DNA of 64,000 nucleotides from Acidobacteriota bacterium (GTDB lineage Bacteria > Acidobacteriota > Vicinamibacteria > Vicinamibacterales > UBA2999): contig JAGNJW010000003.1 in the NCBI GenBank assembly GCA_018000455.1, positions 124,001-188,000 on the forward strand. Reading direction: 5' to 3'. A program made the position numbers and the translations under genes. Positions 16,177 through 26,126 of this stretch are shown here, one piece after another. Each line of letters starts with the position of its first letter. Position 1 is the first letter of the stretch. The notes under the pieces were generated by a model, which had not been told where the DNA came from, did not search any database, and worked only from the letters and a program-made list of their open reading frames with translations.

Positions 16177-18993
16177 ATGGACTCGAAAAACCTCGGCCCG
16201 GAATGGCTCCGGACGACCCTCTACAGCATCGGCGACGCGGTCATCACGACCGGCGTCGATGGCCGTATTCGCGAGATGAACCCGATCGCCGAGGCGCTCA
16301 CGGGCTGGTCCGAAGCTGAGGCGGCCGGCCAGGCCTTCGCCGACGTGTTCGTGGCGCTCGACGAAGACTCGCGGCAGCGTGTCGGCGATCCGGCATCGGC
16401 CGCACTTCGCGATGGCGACAGGATCGGACTCGCCAATCACACCCTGCTCGTGGCCCGCGATGGTCAGGAGCGCCCGATCGCCAACAGCGGCGCGCCCATC
16501 CGTGACGCGCGTGGAAGCCTGATGGGATCGGTGATCGTCTTTCGGGATCAGACAGAGGAGCGCGCCCAGATCCGGGCGCTCGAAGAGAGCGAGCGCCGGC
16601 ACCGGGAACTCTTCGAATCCAATCCGCAGGCGATGTGGATCTACGACGAGGAGTCGCTGGCGTTCCTCGACGTCAACGCCGCCGCCGTGGCGCGGTACCG
16701 CTACTCGCGCGATGAGTTTCTTGGGATGACCCTGGCCGATATCCGGTCGCTCGAAGACGTGCCAGCGCTCCGGGCGGATGCATCGGCGGTGCCGGCCGGG
16801 TTCGAGGGTGGACGTCGATGGCGCCACCGGCGCAAAGACGGCAGCGAGATGACCGTCGAGATCGCGTCGCATCCCGTGCCGTGGCCGTCGCGGCGCGCCC
16901 GTGTCGTGCTGGCACACGATGTCACGGCTCAGGCCGCGCTCGAAGCGCGACTGCACTGGCAGGCGAAGATGCTGACCCGCCTGGCGTCGCGCGAGCCCCT
17001 CCAGTCTCTGCTCAACGAGCTCGTGACCGTCGTCTGCTCCCTGTGTCCGGGAGCGATGTCGAGCGTGATGTTGCTCGACGCGGATGGTCGTGCGCTGCGC
17101 CCGGTGGCTTCGCACGGCGTGCCAGACGACGTGCAGGCGGCGACCTCGCCGACGCCCGTCGCAGACCTGGCGGGCGTGTGTGGCACCGCCGCCATGCGTC
17201 GCAAGGTGTTCGTCGTCGAGGATATCGAGTCAGACCCAGCGTTTGCGGGTTACCGCGAGCTGGCAGAGCGCCATGGCCTCAGGGCGGCCTGGTCGTGCCC
17301 GTTCTTCGACGCGCACGGCCGGCTGCTGGGCACCGCGGCGATGTACTGGCGCGAGTCGCGGCCACCGACCGTCGCCGAGCTCGAGGTGACCGCCTTCGCG
17401 GCCGCGCTCGCCGGCGTGATGGTCGAGCGCTCGCGCGATCTCGACGCGCTCACCGAACGTGAGTCGAAGCTCCGCCTGATCTTCGAGAACGAGCCCGAAT
17501 GCGTGAAGGTGCTCGATCCGGAGGGCCGCCTGCTGGACATGAATCCCGCGGGATTGCGCCTCATCGAAGCCGAGTCTCTCGACCAGGTACAAGGTGCCAG
17601 CGTGGGCGATCTCGTGACCCCGGCGTTTCGTCAGCAGTTCACCGCTCTGACCCGCGATGCCGTGCGCGGCGGCGGCGGCGTCCTCGAGTTCGAGCTCACC
17701 GGCCTCAAGGGCACGCACCGGTGGCTCGAGACACATGTGGCGCCGTTGCGCGACGCGCAGGAACGAATCATCGCCGTGCTCGGCATCACCCGTGACGTCT
17801 CCGAGCGTAAGGCGCTGGCGGCGCAGCTGCTGCAGGCCCAGAAGCTGGAATCGGTGGGGCGCCTTGCCGGCGGCGTCGCGCACGACTTCAACAACATGCT
17901 GAGTGTGATCCAGGGGCAGACCGAGCTGGCCCTGCAGGAGGTGGAGCCGGGAAGTCCCCTCGCCGCCGGCCTGTCCGAGGTGCTGAAGGCGGCGGAGCGC
18001 TCGGCGCTGCTCACGCGTCAATTGCTGACCTTTGCGCGCCGTGACCCCTCGAGCCCCCGTGCCCTCGATCTCAACGGGCGCATCCAGGAGCTGGTCGAGA
18101 TGCTCTCGCGGCTCATCGGAGCGGGCGTGTCGGTAGTGTGGCAGCCAGGGTCTGGCGTGTGGCCGGTGCGGATCGACCCCGGACAGTTCGACCAGGTGCT
18201 GACCAATCTCGTCGTCAACGCGCGCGACGCCATGGACGGCTTCGGCACCCTCACGATCACCACGGCCAACACGACGCGTGGCGCTCAGGAAACCCTGGCC
18301 GCCGGCGACTATGTCGTGATGACCGTGTCTGACACGGGCACCGGCATGGACGCAGATACTCTGACCCGCATGTTCGAGCCGTTCTTCACGACCAAGCCGC
18401 TCGGCCAGGGCACTGGCCTGGGCCTGGCCATGGTCTACGGGATCGCGCGACAACATGACGGGGTGGTGGAGGCCGCGAGCAGTCCCGGGCAGGGCGCCAC
18501 TTTCAAAGTGTTCCTCCCGCGGTGTCTCGAGGACGGGGCGGCCGGCTCGGCGGCGGCCGCCCCGCGCCTCACCGCTGTCGGCGGCAAGGGGACCATCCTG
18601 GTCGTCGAAGACGAGCCGGCGCTGCTCGGCCTCATCTGTCGCGTGCTGCGCAGCGATGGTTACGACGTGCTCGACGCCCGGTCGCCGCATGAGGCCGAGG
18701 CGCTCGTCGGCAGCCATGACGGCCCGTTGCACTTGTTGCTGACCGACATGGTGATGCCCGGCATGAGCGGGCGCGACTTGTGGCGTCGAGTCAAAGGCCT
18801 GCGCGCCGGCCTGCGCTGCGTGATCATGTCGGGCTACTCGCACGAGGTCATCGACGACGCCGGCGCTCGCGACGTGCCGATGCTGAAGAAGCCGTTCTCG
18901 ATGGCGGCGCTCGTGGAAACGGTCCGTCGCGCGCTCGACACGGGTGCCGGCACCGGCGATCCACGGGGCGGCGTGGCGGGGACCACGCCGTAG
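16177..18993 (+). CDS. Hybrid sensor histidine kinase, PAS-PAS-GAF-PAS-HisKA-HATPase-REC
   Basis: 938 residues with no membrane segment, so a cytoplasmic sensor. Order: PAS at about 10-125 ([21 protein letters not shown]), PAS at about 140-255, GAF at about 265-425 ([12 protein letters not shown]...CSPF-like WSCPFF), PAS at about 430-550. The dimerisation/phosphoacceptor domain has [11 protein letters not shown] with His569. The HATPase has [10 protein letters not shown] (N box), DTGTGMD (G1), [20 protein letters not shown] (F and G2 boxes). The C-terminal receiver has [10 protein letters not shown], phosphoacceptor Asp857 in [12 protein letters not shown] and the lysine of MLKKPFS. This domain order is typical of hybrid kinases that pass phosphate on to a separate regulator; none is encoded nearby. 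The signal is unknown. Confidence 0.93.
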   Translation: MDSKNLGPEWLRTTLYSIGDAVITTGVDGRIREMNPIAEALTGWSEAEAAGQAFADVFVALDEDSRQRVGDPASAALRDGDRIGLANHTLLVARDGQERPIANSGAPIRDARGSLMGSVIVFRDQTEERAQIRALEESERRHRELFESNPQAMWIYDEESLAFLDVNAAAVARYRYSRDEFLGMTLADIRSLEDVPALRADASAVPAGFEGGRRWRHRRKDGSEMTVEIASHPVPWPSRRARVVLAHDVTAQAALEARLHWQAKMLTRLASREPLQSLLNELVTVVCSLCPGAMSSVMLLDADGRALRPVASHGVPDDVQAATSPTPVADLAGVCGTAAMRRKVFVVEDIESDPAFAGYRELAERHGLRAAWSCPFFDAHGRLLGTAAMYWRESRPPTVAELEVTAFAAALAGVMVERSRDLDALTERESKLRLIFENEPECVKVLDPEGRLLDMNPAGLRLIEAESLDQVQGASVGDLVTPAFRQQFTALTRDAVRGGGGVLEFELTGLKGTHRWLETHVAPLRDAQERIIAVLGITRDVSERKALAAQLLQAQKLESVGRLAGGVAHDFNNMLSVIQGQTELALQEVEPGSPLAAGLSEVLKAAERSALLTRQLLTFARRDPSSPRALDLNGRIQELVEMLSRLIGAGVSVVWQPGSGVWPVRIDPGQFDQVLTNLVVNARDAMDGFGTLTITTANTTRGAQETLAAGDYVVMTVSDTGTGMDADTLTRMFEPFFTTKPLGQGTGLGLAMVYGIARQHDGVVEAASSPGQGATFKVFLPRCLEDGAAGSAAAAPRLTAVGGKGTILVVEDEPALLGLICRVLRSDGYDVLDARSPHEAEALVGSHDGPLHLLLTDMVMPGMSGRDLWRRVKGLRAGLRCVIMSGYSHEVIDDAGARDVPMLKKPFSMAALVETVRRALDTGAGTGDPRGGVAGTTP

Positions 18994-19008
18994 GCCGCGT
19001 ATGGTCTA

Positions 19009-19692
19009 ATGTGCGGCGTGACGAACCTCCGCTGCACCCGCTGTCTGGTCTTCCTGCTGTTCCTGGCGCCCGCGCTCGTGCTCGGCGCAGCGCAGGGGCC
19101 ACCGCGAGATCCGAAGGCCACGCGCCAGGCCGATCTGGTGGAGCTCATCACGCTCGATTCCAGCATCAAGCTCGACATCCGTTACGCCGGCACGAACAAC
19201 TTCCTGGGCAAGCCGGTGTATCCGGAGGCGCGTGCGTTCCTGCAGCGCCCGGCGGCCATGGCGCTCCTGGCGGCCCACAAGGCGCTGGCGCCGCACGGCT
19301 ACGGCCTGCTCATTCACGACGGCTACCGGCCGTGGACGATCACCAAGCTGTTCTGGGACATGACCGCCGGCACGCCGATGCAGGAGTTCGTGGCCGATCC
19401 GAAGTCGGGCTCGAAGCACAACCGCGGCTGCGCCGTGGACTTGACGATCTACGACCTCGCCACCGGCCAGGCCGTGCGGATGCCGGGTGACTACGACGAG
19501 GCGTCGTTGCGCTCGTATCCCGACTATCAGGGCGGTCCGCCCGAGGCGCGGGCCAAGCGCGACCTCTTGCGTGCCGTGATGGAACGCCAGGGCTTCACGG
19601 TCGAGCCGAACGAGTGGTGGCACTTCAACTACAAGGACTGGTCCAGCTACCCGATCCTCGACATCTCGTTCCAGCAGGCTGCGAGGAAGTAG
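19009..19692 (+). CDS. D-alanyl-D-alanine dipeptidase (VanX/DdpX-like, M15D), exported
   Basis: 227 residues from ATG at 19009; a GTG at 19018 in frame is an equally possible start. A signal peptide (CLVFLLFLAPALVLGAAQ) implies a periplasmic enzyme. The M15D motifs are complete: SKHNRGCAVD at 135-144 gives zinc ligands His137 and Asp144, and EWWH at 202-205 gives catalytic Glu202 and ligand His205; the conserved RYA and DGYRP segments are present. The enzyme hydrolyses D-Ala-D-Ala. An exported copy without vanH or vanA beside it points to recycling of peptidoglycan dipeptide or use as nutrient, not to vancomycin resistance. It starts 15 bp after the histidine kinase stop. Confidence 0.92.
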   Translation: MCGVTNLRCTRCLVFLLFLAPALVLGAAQGPPRDPKATRQADLVELITLDSSIKLDIRYAGTNNFLGKPVYPEARAFLQRPAAMALLAAHKALAPHGYGLLIHDGYRPWTITKLFWDMTAGTPMQEFVADPKSGSKHNRGCAVDLTIYDLATGQAVRMPGDYDEASLRSYPDYQGGPPEARAKRDLLRAVMERQGFTVEPNEWWHFNYKDWSSYPILDISFQQAARK

Positions 19693-19695
19693 CGG

Positions 19696-19990
19696 CTACG
19701 GGGTCTTCAGGAACGCGATGAGCGCGGCCTTGTCCTCGGCCGGCAGCATCAGTCCGAACGGATGCCCGCGCACCGAGCGTGTGGCGGTGCCGGCGCCCTT
19801 GAAACCCGTGGGCACGTAAGTCGTCGCCGAGGCGCCTTCGAGCGAACCAGTCCTCGAGCGTCGCGACCGGGCCGCTGTGCTCGAAGGGTCCGCGATACCA
19901 GACGGGCGGTTCCCTGTCAGGGTGGTAGACGGCGTAGCTCTTGAAGACGCGGCGCTCGAGAAGAGCGTAGTAGTAGTCACGCGAGACGCG
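19696..19990 (-). pseudogene. 3' remnant of a cytochrome c peroxidase-like gene
   Basis: Minus-strand frame pieces read SRDYYYALLERRVFKSYAVY, PVWYRGPFEHSGPVATLEDW, then after a one-base frame change near 19822 YVPTGFKGAGTATRSVRGHP and a terminal AEDKAALIAFLKTP before the stop at 19696. The pattern WYRGPF(E/Y)H-x-G-x-ATLEDWF and the closing ALIAFLKT are typical of the C-terminus of dihaem cytochrome c peroxidase-like proteins. No CxxCH is present, and the segment between REPP and VWYRG appears to have lost its usual intervening part. From 19990 to 20170 I see no recognisable gene. Confidence 0.6.
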
Positions 19991-20170
19991 TGACGGCCTA
20001 CGCGAGGGCGTGGCGAGCGGCAGCTCGCAGTCTTCGAGCGGCGCCGAACTCCAGAACTCCGGGATCGCGGGCCGGGCCGACGTGCTGGCCGGCGCGGCCG
20101 TCCGTGTCGTCGAGGCCCGGCCCCATTTGGCACAAAACCTGCGCAAGCGCCGTGCCATTGGGGGCAGGGC

Positions 20171-20614
20171 CTACGGAGGAGTGAGCTGCTGTTTGGCCAG
20201 GGCTTGTACTGTCTGCACCATCGACATCAGGCCCATGCCCTTGCCCATTGAGATGTTCTGGCGGAACAGCTTTTCGACGATCTCCGGGTCGACCTTCGCG
20301 ATCTCGGAGGGCGGCAGGCCCGAGAGCGCCTTGTCGAGGATGGCCGCCAGGGCCTTGGCCGAGACCCCCGACGGGTTCTCCACGGCGAAGTGCAGCTTGA
20401 GCGTGCCGTCGGCGCTCGGCACGGCCCACGCGTAGGCCTCCGACTCGCAGTGCTTCACCAGGTGCTCCGGCGCGAAGGGCCGCGTCGCCACCTCGGGCGG
20501 CACTTCCTTGAACTTGCGCGCGAAGTCGATGAGCAGCTGCGTGCGCTCATCGGTGTCTGTCACGCCAGCAAAGGCGTCCAGCAGCGTCTGCAGTCGTTCC
20601 GGATACTGGGGCAT
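20171..20614 (-). CDS. sufE: SufE-like sulfur acceptor / desulfurase activator
   Basis: 147 residues from ATG at 20614. The frame continues upstream but is foreign there, and the upstream gene ends only 11 bp away. The SufE fold is recognised from LQTLLDAFAGVTDTDERTQL, PFAPEHLVKHCESEAYAWAV with the acceptor Cys56, FAVENPSG and the ISMGKGMGLMSMV C-terminal part. SufE takes persulfide sulfur from a cysteine desulfurase for Fe-S assembly. Here it follows a sulfurtransferase and no sufBCDS is adjacent, so the persulfide donor may be the rhodanese (inference from operon structure). Confidence 0.88.
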   Translation of the reverse strand: MPQYPERLQTLLDAFAGVTDTDERTQLLIDFARKFKEVPPEVATRPFAPEHLVKHCESEAYAWAVPSADGTLKLHFAVENPSGVSAKALAAILDKALSGLPPSEIAKVDPEIVEKLFRQNISMGKGMGLMSMVQTVQALAKQQLTPP

Positions 20615-20625
20615 GGAGGGCGGCG

Positions 20626-21489
20626 TTACTTCTCGATCGGTACGCCGACGAGGTTGCCCCACTCCGTCCAGCTGCCGTCGTAGTTGCGGACCTTCTCGAA
20701 GCCGAGCAGGTAGGTGAGCGCGAACCAGGTGTGGCTGCTGCGCTCCCCGATCCGGCAGTAGGCGACGATGTCCTTCGCGCCATCGAGCTCGTTCTGCCCG
20801 ACGTAGAGCTCGGTGAGGTCGGCGGCCGTCTTGAACGTCCCGTCCTCCGGATTGATGGCCCGCGCCCAAGGCACGCTCTTCGCGCCCGGGATGTGGCCGC
20901 CGCGGATCGCTCCTTCGTTGGGATACTCGGGCATGTGCATGCGCGTGCCGGCGTACTCCTCGGGACTCCGTACATCCACGAACTGCCCGCCGCTCTTCTG
21001 GAACTGGAGCACCTCGTCTCGCAGGATGCGGTGCCGCGCGTCGTCGCGCGCCGGTGCCTTGTAGGTCGTGGCGGCGTACTTCGGCGTGTCGGTCGACCAC
21101 TCGCGGCCTTCCTTCTGCCATTTCAACCGCCCACCGTCCATGACGTGCGCCTTGGTATGACCGAAGAGCTGAAACACCCAGAGCGCGTAGCAGGCCCACC
21201 AGTTGTTCTTGTCGCCGTAGAACACCACCGTCATGTCGGGCGTGACGCCGATCCTCGCCATCAGCGCCTCGAAGCCCTCGCGCTCGATGTAGTCGCGGCG
21301 GAGCTGGTCGTTCAGGTCGCTCGTCCAGTCCACGTGTACCGCCCCTGGCACGTGGCCGGTGGCGTAGAGCAGCGTGTCTTCGTTCGACTCGATGATGCGG
21401 ACCTTCGGGTCGCTCGTATGCGCGGCGACCCAGTCAGTCGAGACGAGACGGTCGGGATGGCGATAGCCGCGATCGGCGATGGCAGTCAT
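20626..21489 (-). CDS. Thiosulfate / 3-mercaptopyruvate sulfurtransferase (tandem rhodanese)
   Basis: 287 residues with two rhodanese domains. The inactive N-terminal one contains [14 protein letters not shown] and a [13 protein letters not shown] loop. The C-terminal catalytic domain contains [23 protein letters not shown] and the active-site loop CRIGERS with Cys245. The CRxGxR(S/T) loop is the thiosulfate sulfurtransferase type rather than the CG(S/T)GVT of mercaptopyruvate enzymes. No signal peptide. The coupled SufE-like gene 11 bp downstream suggests transfer of sulfane sulfur to an acceptor protein. Confidence 0.92.
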   Translation of the reverse strand: MTAIADRGYRHPDRLVSTDWVAAHTSDPKVRIIESNEDTLLYATGHVPGAVHVDWTSDLNDQLRRDYIEREGFEALMARIGVTPDMTVVFYGDKNNWWACYALWVFQLFGHTKAHVMDGGRLKWQKEGREWSTDTPKYAATTYKAPARDDARHRILRDEVLQFQKSGGQFVDVRSPEEYAGTRMHMPEYPNEGAIRGGHIPGAKSVPWARAINPEDGTFKTAADLTELYVGQNELDGAKDIVAYCRIGERSSHTWFALTYLLGFEKVRNYDGSWTEWGNLVGVPIEK

Positions 21490-21605
21490 GGGGGCTCTCC
21501 GTGTAGGTGAAAGGACGAGGAGACTTCAAATCTACCACCATCACGCGGCCGCGGCGGCGTATCCACCGATGCCGCGCCGGAACGAGCCCTCGAGTGGTCG
21601 CGATA

Positions 21606-22457
21606 CTACGGTTCGTCGCTGAGCCGCCCGACGCGAACGAGCGTCAGCTCCATCGCGCTGGCGCGGCTACGAAGCATGAGGCTGCCGGTGAGGCGTCCGA
21701 CGGCGTCGCGCGTTACCCGGAACTCATGCACCTCGAAGTCCGGACCGTCGCCCGTCAGCTGCGCGTGACTGCCCTCCGTCGTGCCCGTGACCGGGGCTGA
21801 CGAAGTGAATCGCACTTTGAGAACGCCGTTCAGGCCCGGCCCGCGCTGTTCCAGTGTGAGTTCGAGTTCGCCCTTTCGTTCGAGCAGACAGTAGGGCCCT
21901 GGCGTACACGATACGGTGTGGAAATAGCCCATCCACTGACCGTCGAAGGTGCCGGCGAGGGGCGCGCGGCTGCCGGCCGTGATCGAGCCGCCAGCGCCGC
22001 CGTTGTAAGCGCTCTGATCGCCTTCGTACCAGCTCGTTAGACGCACGTAGCCGCGCACGCCGTTGGCGCCGTCGAGCTCCAGTTCCAAGCGATCCACCGT
22101 CAGTCCTGGCGTGCTGAATCCGCCGGGTGTCGACTGGCCGCTCAGCGAGAGTCGCCCGTCGGGGGTCACCGTGCCGGCGACGTCGGTGAACCCGGTCGAG
22201 CCGGGGATGATGCCGGCCACGCGGTCGCCGATTTGGGTCAGTCGCAAGTCCACTTGGGCCGGCTGGCCAAGTGTGGAGTAGCAGTGGCGGCTGAGGCATT
22301 CCTCGCGGGTGAACGTGATGCGCCACGCACCGGCGTAGTTGGCGGGCAGGATCGAGGCGGCCGGCGATGGCGACAGCGGCGCCGTTGGTGTGGCCGGTTG
22401 GCCCGCACAGCCAGGCAGCATCGCGACGGCCACGAACAGAAAAAAGGAGAGTCGCAT
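21606..22457 (-). CDS. Exported lipoprotein of unknown function
   Basis: 283 residues. Signal peptide with lipobox MLPGC (Cys17), then a Pro/Thr/Ser linker and a beta-rich globular part with repeated GxLxLSGQ / LxGTFDGQW segments. Two cysteine pairs (CLSRHC and CTPGPYC) could form disulfides in the envelope. This resembles the many small acidobacterial lipoproteins with beta-sandwich or barrel folds, but I recognise no named family. About 116 bp separate it from the sulfurtransferase operon downstream. Confidence 0.7.
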   Translation of the reverse strand: MRLSFFLFVAVAMLPGCAGQPATPTAPLSPSPAASILPANYAGAWRITFTREECLSRHCYSTLGQPAQVDLRLTQIGDRVAGIIPGSTGFTDVAGTVTPDGRLSLSGQSTPGGFSTPGLTVDRLELELDGANGVRGYVRLTSWYEGDQSAYNGGAGGSITAGSRAPLAGTFDGQWMGYFHTVSCTPGPYCLLERKGELELTLEQRGPGLNGVLKVRFTSSAPVTGTTEGSHAQLTGDGPDFEVHEFRVTRDAVGRLTGSLMLRSRASAMELTLVRVGRLSDEP

Positions 22458-22475
22458 CGAGCGCTCCCCTTCCTT

Positions 22476-22740
22476 CTAACACAGGCGCCGCCGCGACGCA
22501 CGCACACGCGCGAGGGCATCAAGGGACGCGCCTGGCGACTTCCTGCGGCGCCCGGCCGGCCACCGCGCCGCCATCGCCGCCTTGGCGTCCGCGCCCTGAT
22601 GGTCGCCGCGCGCGCCCTGCTCGAACTGCGCGTAGCTCCGAGCAGCCTCGGCCGTCAAACCGGCCCGCGACTGCGCCTCGGCCAGCTCGTACGGGTTCTC
22701 GGGATGCGGCGCCACGTCGTAGCCACCGGCGGGCGGACTC
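22476..22740 (-). pseudogene. Possible 3' remnant of a TPR protein gene
   Basis: The minus strand carries PENPYELAEAQSRAGLTAEA and ARSYAQFEQGA, a helix-turn-helix pattern like a TPR unit in the C-terminus of secreted acidobacterial TPR proteins, followed by a low-complexity Arg/Ala tail to the stop at 22476. No start codon, ribosome site or N-terminal part can be found; the upstream frame runs as a shadow under the DUF5916 gene on the other strand. Weakly supported. The remainder of the gap up to 22829 shows nothing else. Confidence 0.35.
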
Positions 22741-22829
22741 GCCCGCGCAGGCGCGGTTCGGCACAGCCGCGCGCCCCCCGAGACAAGTGATGACACTGAT
22801 GAGATCGCTCGGCTACAGTTGAAGGTTAC

Positions 22830-25061
22830 ATGTGTAGAACGGCGCTTCTGTGTCTGGTAGCGGCGCTCGTGGCCGTTCCGTCCCTCTCCCCCGCCCAGCT
22901 CAGCAAGGAGCGCCCCTTCATCCGGGCTGTCAAGGTCGAGGCCGGGCCGCGCATTGACGGCGTGCTCGACGACGCCGCGTGGCAGGCGGCGACACCGGTC
23001 GAAGACTTCACGCAGCAGGAGCCGAGTCTGGGCCAGCCTGCCACCGAGCGCACCGAAGTGCGCATCATCTACGACGCCCGCACCATCTACATCGGTATCA
23101 AGGCCTACCAGGCCGACGGTGTGGTGGCCACCGAGATGCGGCGCGACGCCGACCGGCTCTTCGACGAAGACAATTTCCAGGTCATCCTCGACACCTTCAA
23201 AGACTCGCGCAACGGCTACATGTTCCTCACCACGCCGCTCGGCGCCAAGCTCGAGCAGCAGATCTTCGACGAGGGCGAGGGCGGCGGCCGCGGCACGACG
23301 TCGAATGTGAACCGCAACTGGGAAGGCGTGTGGGACGCGGCGGCGAAGACGACCGACTTCGGATGGTCGGCCGAGATGGCGATTCCCACCAACACGCTGC
23401 GCTTCAGGCCCACCGACGAGCAGACGTGGGGAATCAACTTCCTGCGCCACATCCGCCGCAAGAACGAACTCGTCTACTGGGCGCCGATTCCGCGCGCCTA
23501 CACCCTGACGCGCGTGAGCCTGGCTGGCGAGCTGCGCGGCCTGCAGGATCTGAGCCTCGGATGGGATCTGAAGCTGAAGCCGTTCGTGGTCGCCGGGCCC
23601 CGTCGGCGCGAGCTGAGCGCTACGAGCACCACCACCTCGTGGGCGAAGGACGTGGGCCTCGATGCGCGCTACGGCGTCACGCCCAGCCTCAACCTCGACG
23701 TCACGCTCAACACCGACTTCGCCCAGGTGGAAGTGGACGAGCAGCAGGTGAACCTGACGCGCTTCGGGCTGTTCTTTCCAGAGAAGCGCGATTTCTTCCT
23801 CGAGGCGTCGAACTTCTTCACGATGGGCACGGGCGGGTCGTTCACTTCGACGCCCGTGCAGACCGACCTGTTCTTCAGCCGCCGGATCGGCCTCTCCGAC
23901 ACCGGGCAGCCGGTGCCGATTCTGGGCGGCGCGCGCCTCACCGGCAAGGTGGGCAAGAACAACGTGGCGGTGCTCGACGTGCAGACCGACAGCGCCTTCG
24001 GCAAGCCGGGCGACAACTTCTTCGTGAGCCGCTACAGCCGCGATGTGTTCCGTCGCTCCCGAGTGGGCGCTCTGTTCGTCAACAAGGAGTCGGTCGACGG
24101 CAGCGCACATTTCAACCGCACGATGGGGCTCGACGGCAACTTCTCGCTCGGCAACAACTTCCAAATCAACTCCTATCTGGCCAAGACCTCCACCTCGGAT
24201 GAACTGTGTCAGGCCCGCGGTCAAACCTCGTGCAGTGGCAACGACATGGCGTTCTATGGGCGGTTCGCCTATCGCGATCCGAAGTGGAACCTATGGGTCA
24301 ACTACCTCGACGTGCAGGAGAACTTCAACGCCGAGGCCGGCTTCGTGCAGCGCACCGGCATTCGCACGACCAAGGCCTACTTCGGCCCGACGCCGCGGCC
24401 GAAGAAGGGCGGCATCAAGGTGATGGAGCCGATGTACGTGCTCACCTACACCACCGATCAGACCAACCGGCTCGTGAACCGTCTGCACCACTTGATGTGG
24501 GGCGTGACGCTGCGGAACGACACGTTCATCAACGTGATCTATCAGAAGCACATGGACGTGCTCGATCTGCCCTTCAACATCCGTCCGAACGTGCGCATCC
24601 CGACCGGCGCCTACAACATGAACGAGTGGATGTTCACCTTGAACACCAGCCCCGGGAAGCGCTTCTTCCAGCGCGTGGCCTGGCAGCCTAATGACTTCTA
24701 CGGCGGCACCCGCCAGGCCATCTCCTACGCGGTGGGCGCCAGAGCCACCAGCCGGCTGTCGAGCGAACTGCAGTACAGCCGCAACGACGTGAAGATGCCG
24801 TGGGGCGACTTCCTGGTGAACCTGACGACGTTGCGCGTCGACTACACGTTCGCGCCGCGGATGACCATTCGCAGCCTCACCCAGTACAACACCAGCACCA
24901 ACGAAGTCTCGAACAACATCCGCTTCAATCTGATCCACCGGCCGGGCAGCGATCTGTTCGTGGTCTACAACGACCTGCGCCAGACTGGCCTGCCGGCCGA
25001 TGTCTTCGCCCAGAAGGATCGGCAGCTCGTGGTCAAGCTGAACTACCTGATTCAGAAATAG
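22830..25061 (+). CDS. DUF5916 outer-membrane protein with N-terminal CBM9-like domain
   Basis: 743 residues. Signal peptide, then a carbohydrate-binding family 9-like beta-sandwich (about 35-220) with IDGVLDDAAWQAATPVEDFT, VRIIYDARTIYIGIKAY, DNFQVILDTFKDSRNGYMF and WSAEMAIP. DUF5916 follows (about 225-743) with DVTLNTDFAQVEVDEQQVNL, RFGLFFPEKRDFFLE, FFSRRIG and many alternating strands of a predicted outer-membrane barrel. The family is abundant in Acidobacteria and Bacteroidetes and is thought to act in surface binding or uptake of polymers; no function is established. Compare the remnant at 15452. The start codon at 22830 has no clear ribosome site. Confidence 0.88.
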   Translation: MCRTALLCLVAALVAVPSLSPAQLSKERPFIRAVKVEAGPRIDGVLDDAAWQAATPVEDFTQQEPSLGQPATERTEVRIIYDARTIYIGIKAYQADGVVATEMRRDADRLFDEDNFQVILDTFKDSRNGYMFLTTPLGAKLEQQIFDEGEGGGRGTTSNVNRNWEGVWDAAAKTTDFGWSAEMAIPTNTLRFRPTDEQTWGINFLRHIRRKNELVYWAPIPRAYTLTRVSLAGELRGLQDLSLGWDLKLKPFVVAGPRRRELSATSTTTSWAKDVGLDARYGVTPSLNLDVTLNTDFAQVEVDEQQVNLTRFGLFFPEKRDFFLEASNFFTMGTGGSFTSTPVQTDLFFSRRIGLSDTGQPVPILGGARLTGKVGKNNVAVLDVQTDSAFGKPGDNFFVSRYSRDVFRRSRVGALFVNKESVDGSAHFNRTMGLDGNFSLGNNFQINSYLAKTSTSDELCQARGQTSCSGNDMAFYGRFAYRDPKWNLWVNYLDVQENFNAEAGFVQRTGIRTTKAYFGPTPRPKKGGIKVMEPMYVLTYTTDQTNRLVNRLHHLMWGVTLRNDTFINVIYQKHMDVLDLPFNIRPNVRIPTGAYNMNEWMFTLNTSPGKRFFQRVAWQPNDFYGGTRQAISYAVGARATSRLSSELQYSRNDVKMPWGDFLVNLTTLRVDYTFAPRMTIRSLTQYNTSTNEVSNNIRFNLIHRPGSDLFVVYNDLRQTGLPADVFAQKDRQLVVKLNYLIQK

Positions 25062-25071
25062 GCCGCGCACG

Positions 25072-25482
25072 ATGGCGCACCTGCACCTCGTGGCTCTCGT
25101 CGCAGGCGACTACGACCACGCGATTGAGTTCTTCGTTGGCGTGCTCGACTTCGATCTGGTGGAAGACGTGCCATCGACGACCAACGACAAACGACCGAAG
25201 CGCTGGGTCGTGGTGCGCCCCAAGGGCGGTGAGACGGGCCTGCTGCTGGCGCGCGCCGACGGCGCGCACCAGGAGGCGGCGGTCGGGCAGCAGTTCGCCG
25301 GGCGCGTCGGTCTGTTCCTGCGCGTGGACGATTTCGACGCCGCCTATCGTCGGATGGCGGATTCCGGCGTCACGTTCGTGACCGCGCCGCGTGCCGAGTC
25401 CTACGGACGCATCGCGGTGTTCCAGGACCCGTGGGGAAACCGCTGGGATCTGCTCGGGCCGGCACCAGGCGAAGGCGGGTAG
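25072..25482 (+). CDS. VOC (glyoxalase/dioxygenase superfamily) protein
   Basis: 136 residues starting 10 bp after the DUF5916 stop. The beta-alpha-beta-beta-beta units of the VOC fold are visible: HLHLVALVAGDYDHAIEFFV and GRVGLFLRVDDFDAAYRRM, ending with the family signature FQDPWGNRWDLLGP. His3 or His5 and residues near the C-terminus could bind metal, but the last ligand position, usually Glu, is Asp or Gln here. Family members include glyoxalase I, fosfomycin-type thiol transferases and dioxygenases; the reaction is not predictable. Confidence 0.85.
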   Translation: MAHLHLVALVAGDYDHAIEFFVGVLDFDLVEDVPSTTNDKRPKRWVVVRPKGGETGLLLARADGAHQEAAVGQQFAGRVGLFLRVDDFDAAYRRMADSGVTFVTAPRAESYGRIAVFQDPWGNRWDLLGPAPGEGG

Positions 25483-25540
25483 CGGTGAGGCAGGCAGCCA
25501 GGCCGGCGCCGGTCGCCGCCTGGTCGCACTACACTGACGC

Positions 25541-25960
25541 ATGCCCACCATGCAGCCGCCGTCAGACCCCGAGCAGAATCCCCGCGTGAAGGCCGTGTTC
25601 GAAGACATGCGCGTCACGCGCAAGACTGATGTCATCAACAGCTTCTGGCGCACGCTGGCCTTCGATCCGGACTTGCTGGAGCGCACCTGGTCGGAGGTGA
25701 AGCAGGTGATGGCCGTGCCATCGCACCTCGATCCGCTGACCAAGGAGCTGGTCTACATCGCCGTGTCGGCGGCCAATAGCTGCAGCTTCTGCGTGCACTC
25801 CCACACCGCCGCCGCGCGTGCCAAGGGCATGACCGACGCGCAGTATGCCGAGTTGTTGTCGATCATCGCCGTGGCTGCCAAGACCAATCATCTGGCGACG
25901 GCACTCCAGGTGCCGGTGGACGCGGCGATGAGCGCCGGCCCGGCCGGATCGCACCCCTGA
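25541..25960 (+). CDS. Carboxymuconolactone decarboxylase / AhpD-like protein
   Basis: 139 residues. The peroxidase-related motif is intact: Glu69 in LTKELVYIAVSAANSC, Cys81-Ser-Phe-Cys84 and His88 in CSFCVHSHTAAA, which supports disulfide redox chemistry as in AhpD-like proteins rather than lactone decarboxylation. No signal peptide. The following 166 bp up to the DinB gene hold no further gene. Confidence 0.88.
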   Translation: MPTMQPPSDPEQNPRVKAVFEDMRVTRKTDVINSFWRTLAFDPDLLERTWSEVKQVMAVPSHLDPLTKELVYIAVSAANSCSFCVHSHTAAARAKGMTDAQYAELLSIIAVAAKTNHLATALQVPVDAAMSAGPAGSHP

Positions 25961-26126
25961 AGCGCGCGCTCTTCGGTTTCTGGCACGGGCAGCGTCTGAC
26001 GTCCATCGAGCCGCGGCTCGACCAGTCGCTGGGCGATCCGCCGTGCCAGCGGCACGGGCCCGCCGGACGGCGCGGCCGGCCCGATGACAGAGTTCCAGAC
26101 GGCGCTCCAGCTGAGGGAGAGGGTTC

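Noticed and set aside
19009..19692. Vancomycin resistance cluster (VanX)
   Set aside because: vanH, vanA and vanRS are absent; the upstream histidine kinase is a soluble hybrid kinase without VanS features, and the enzyme has a signal peptide.
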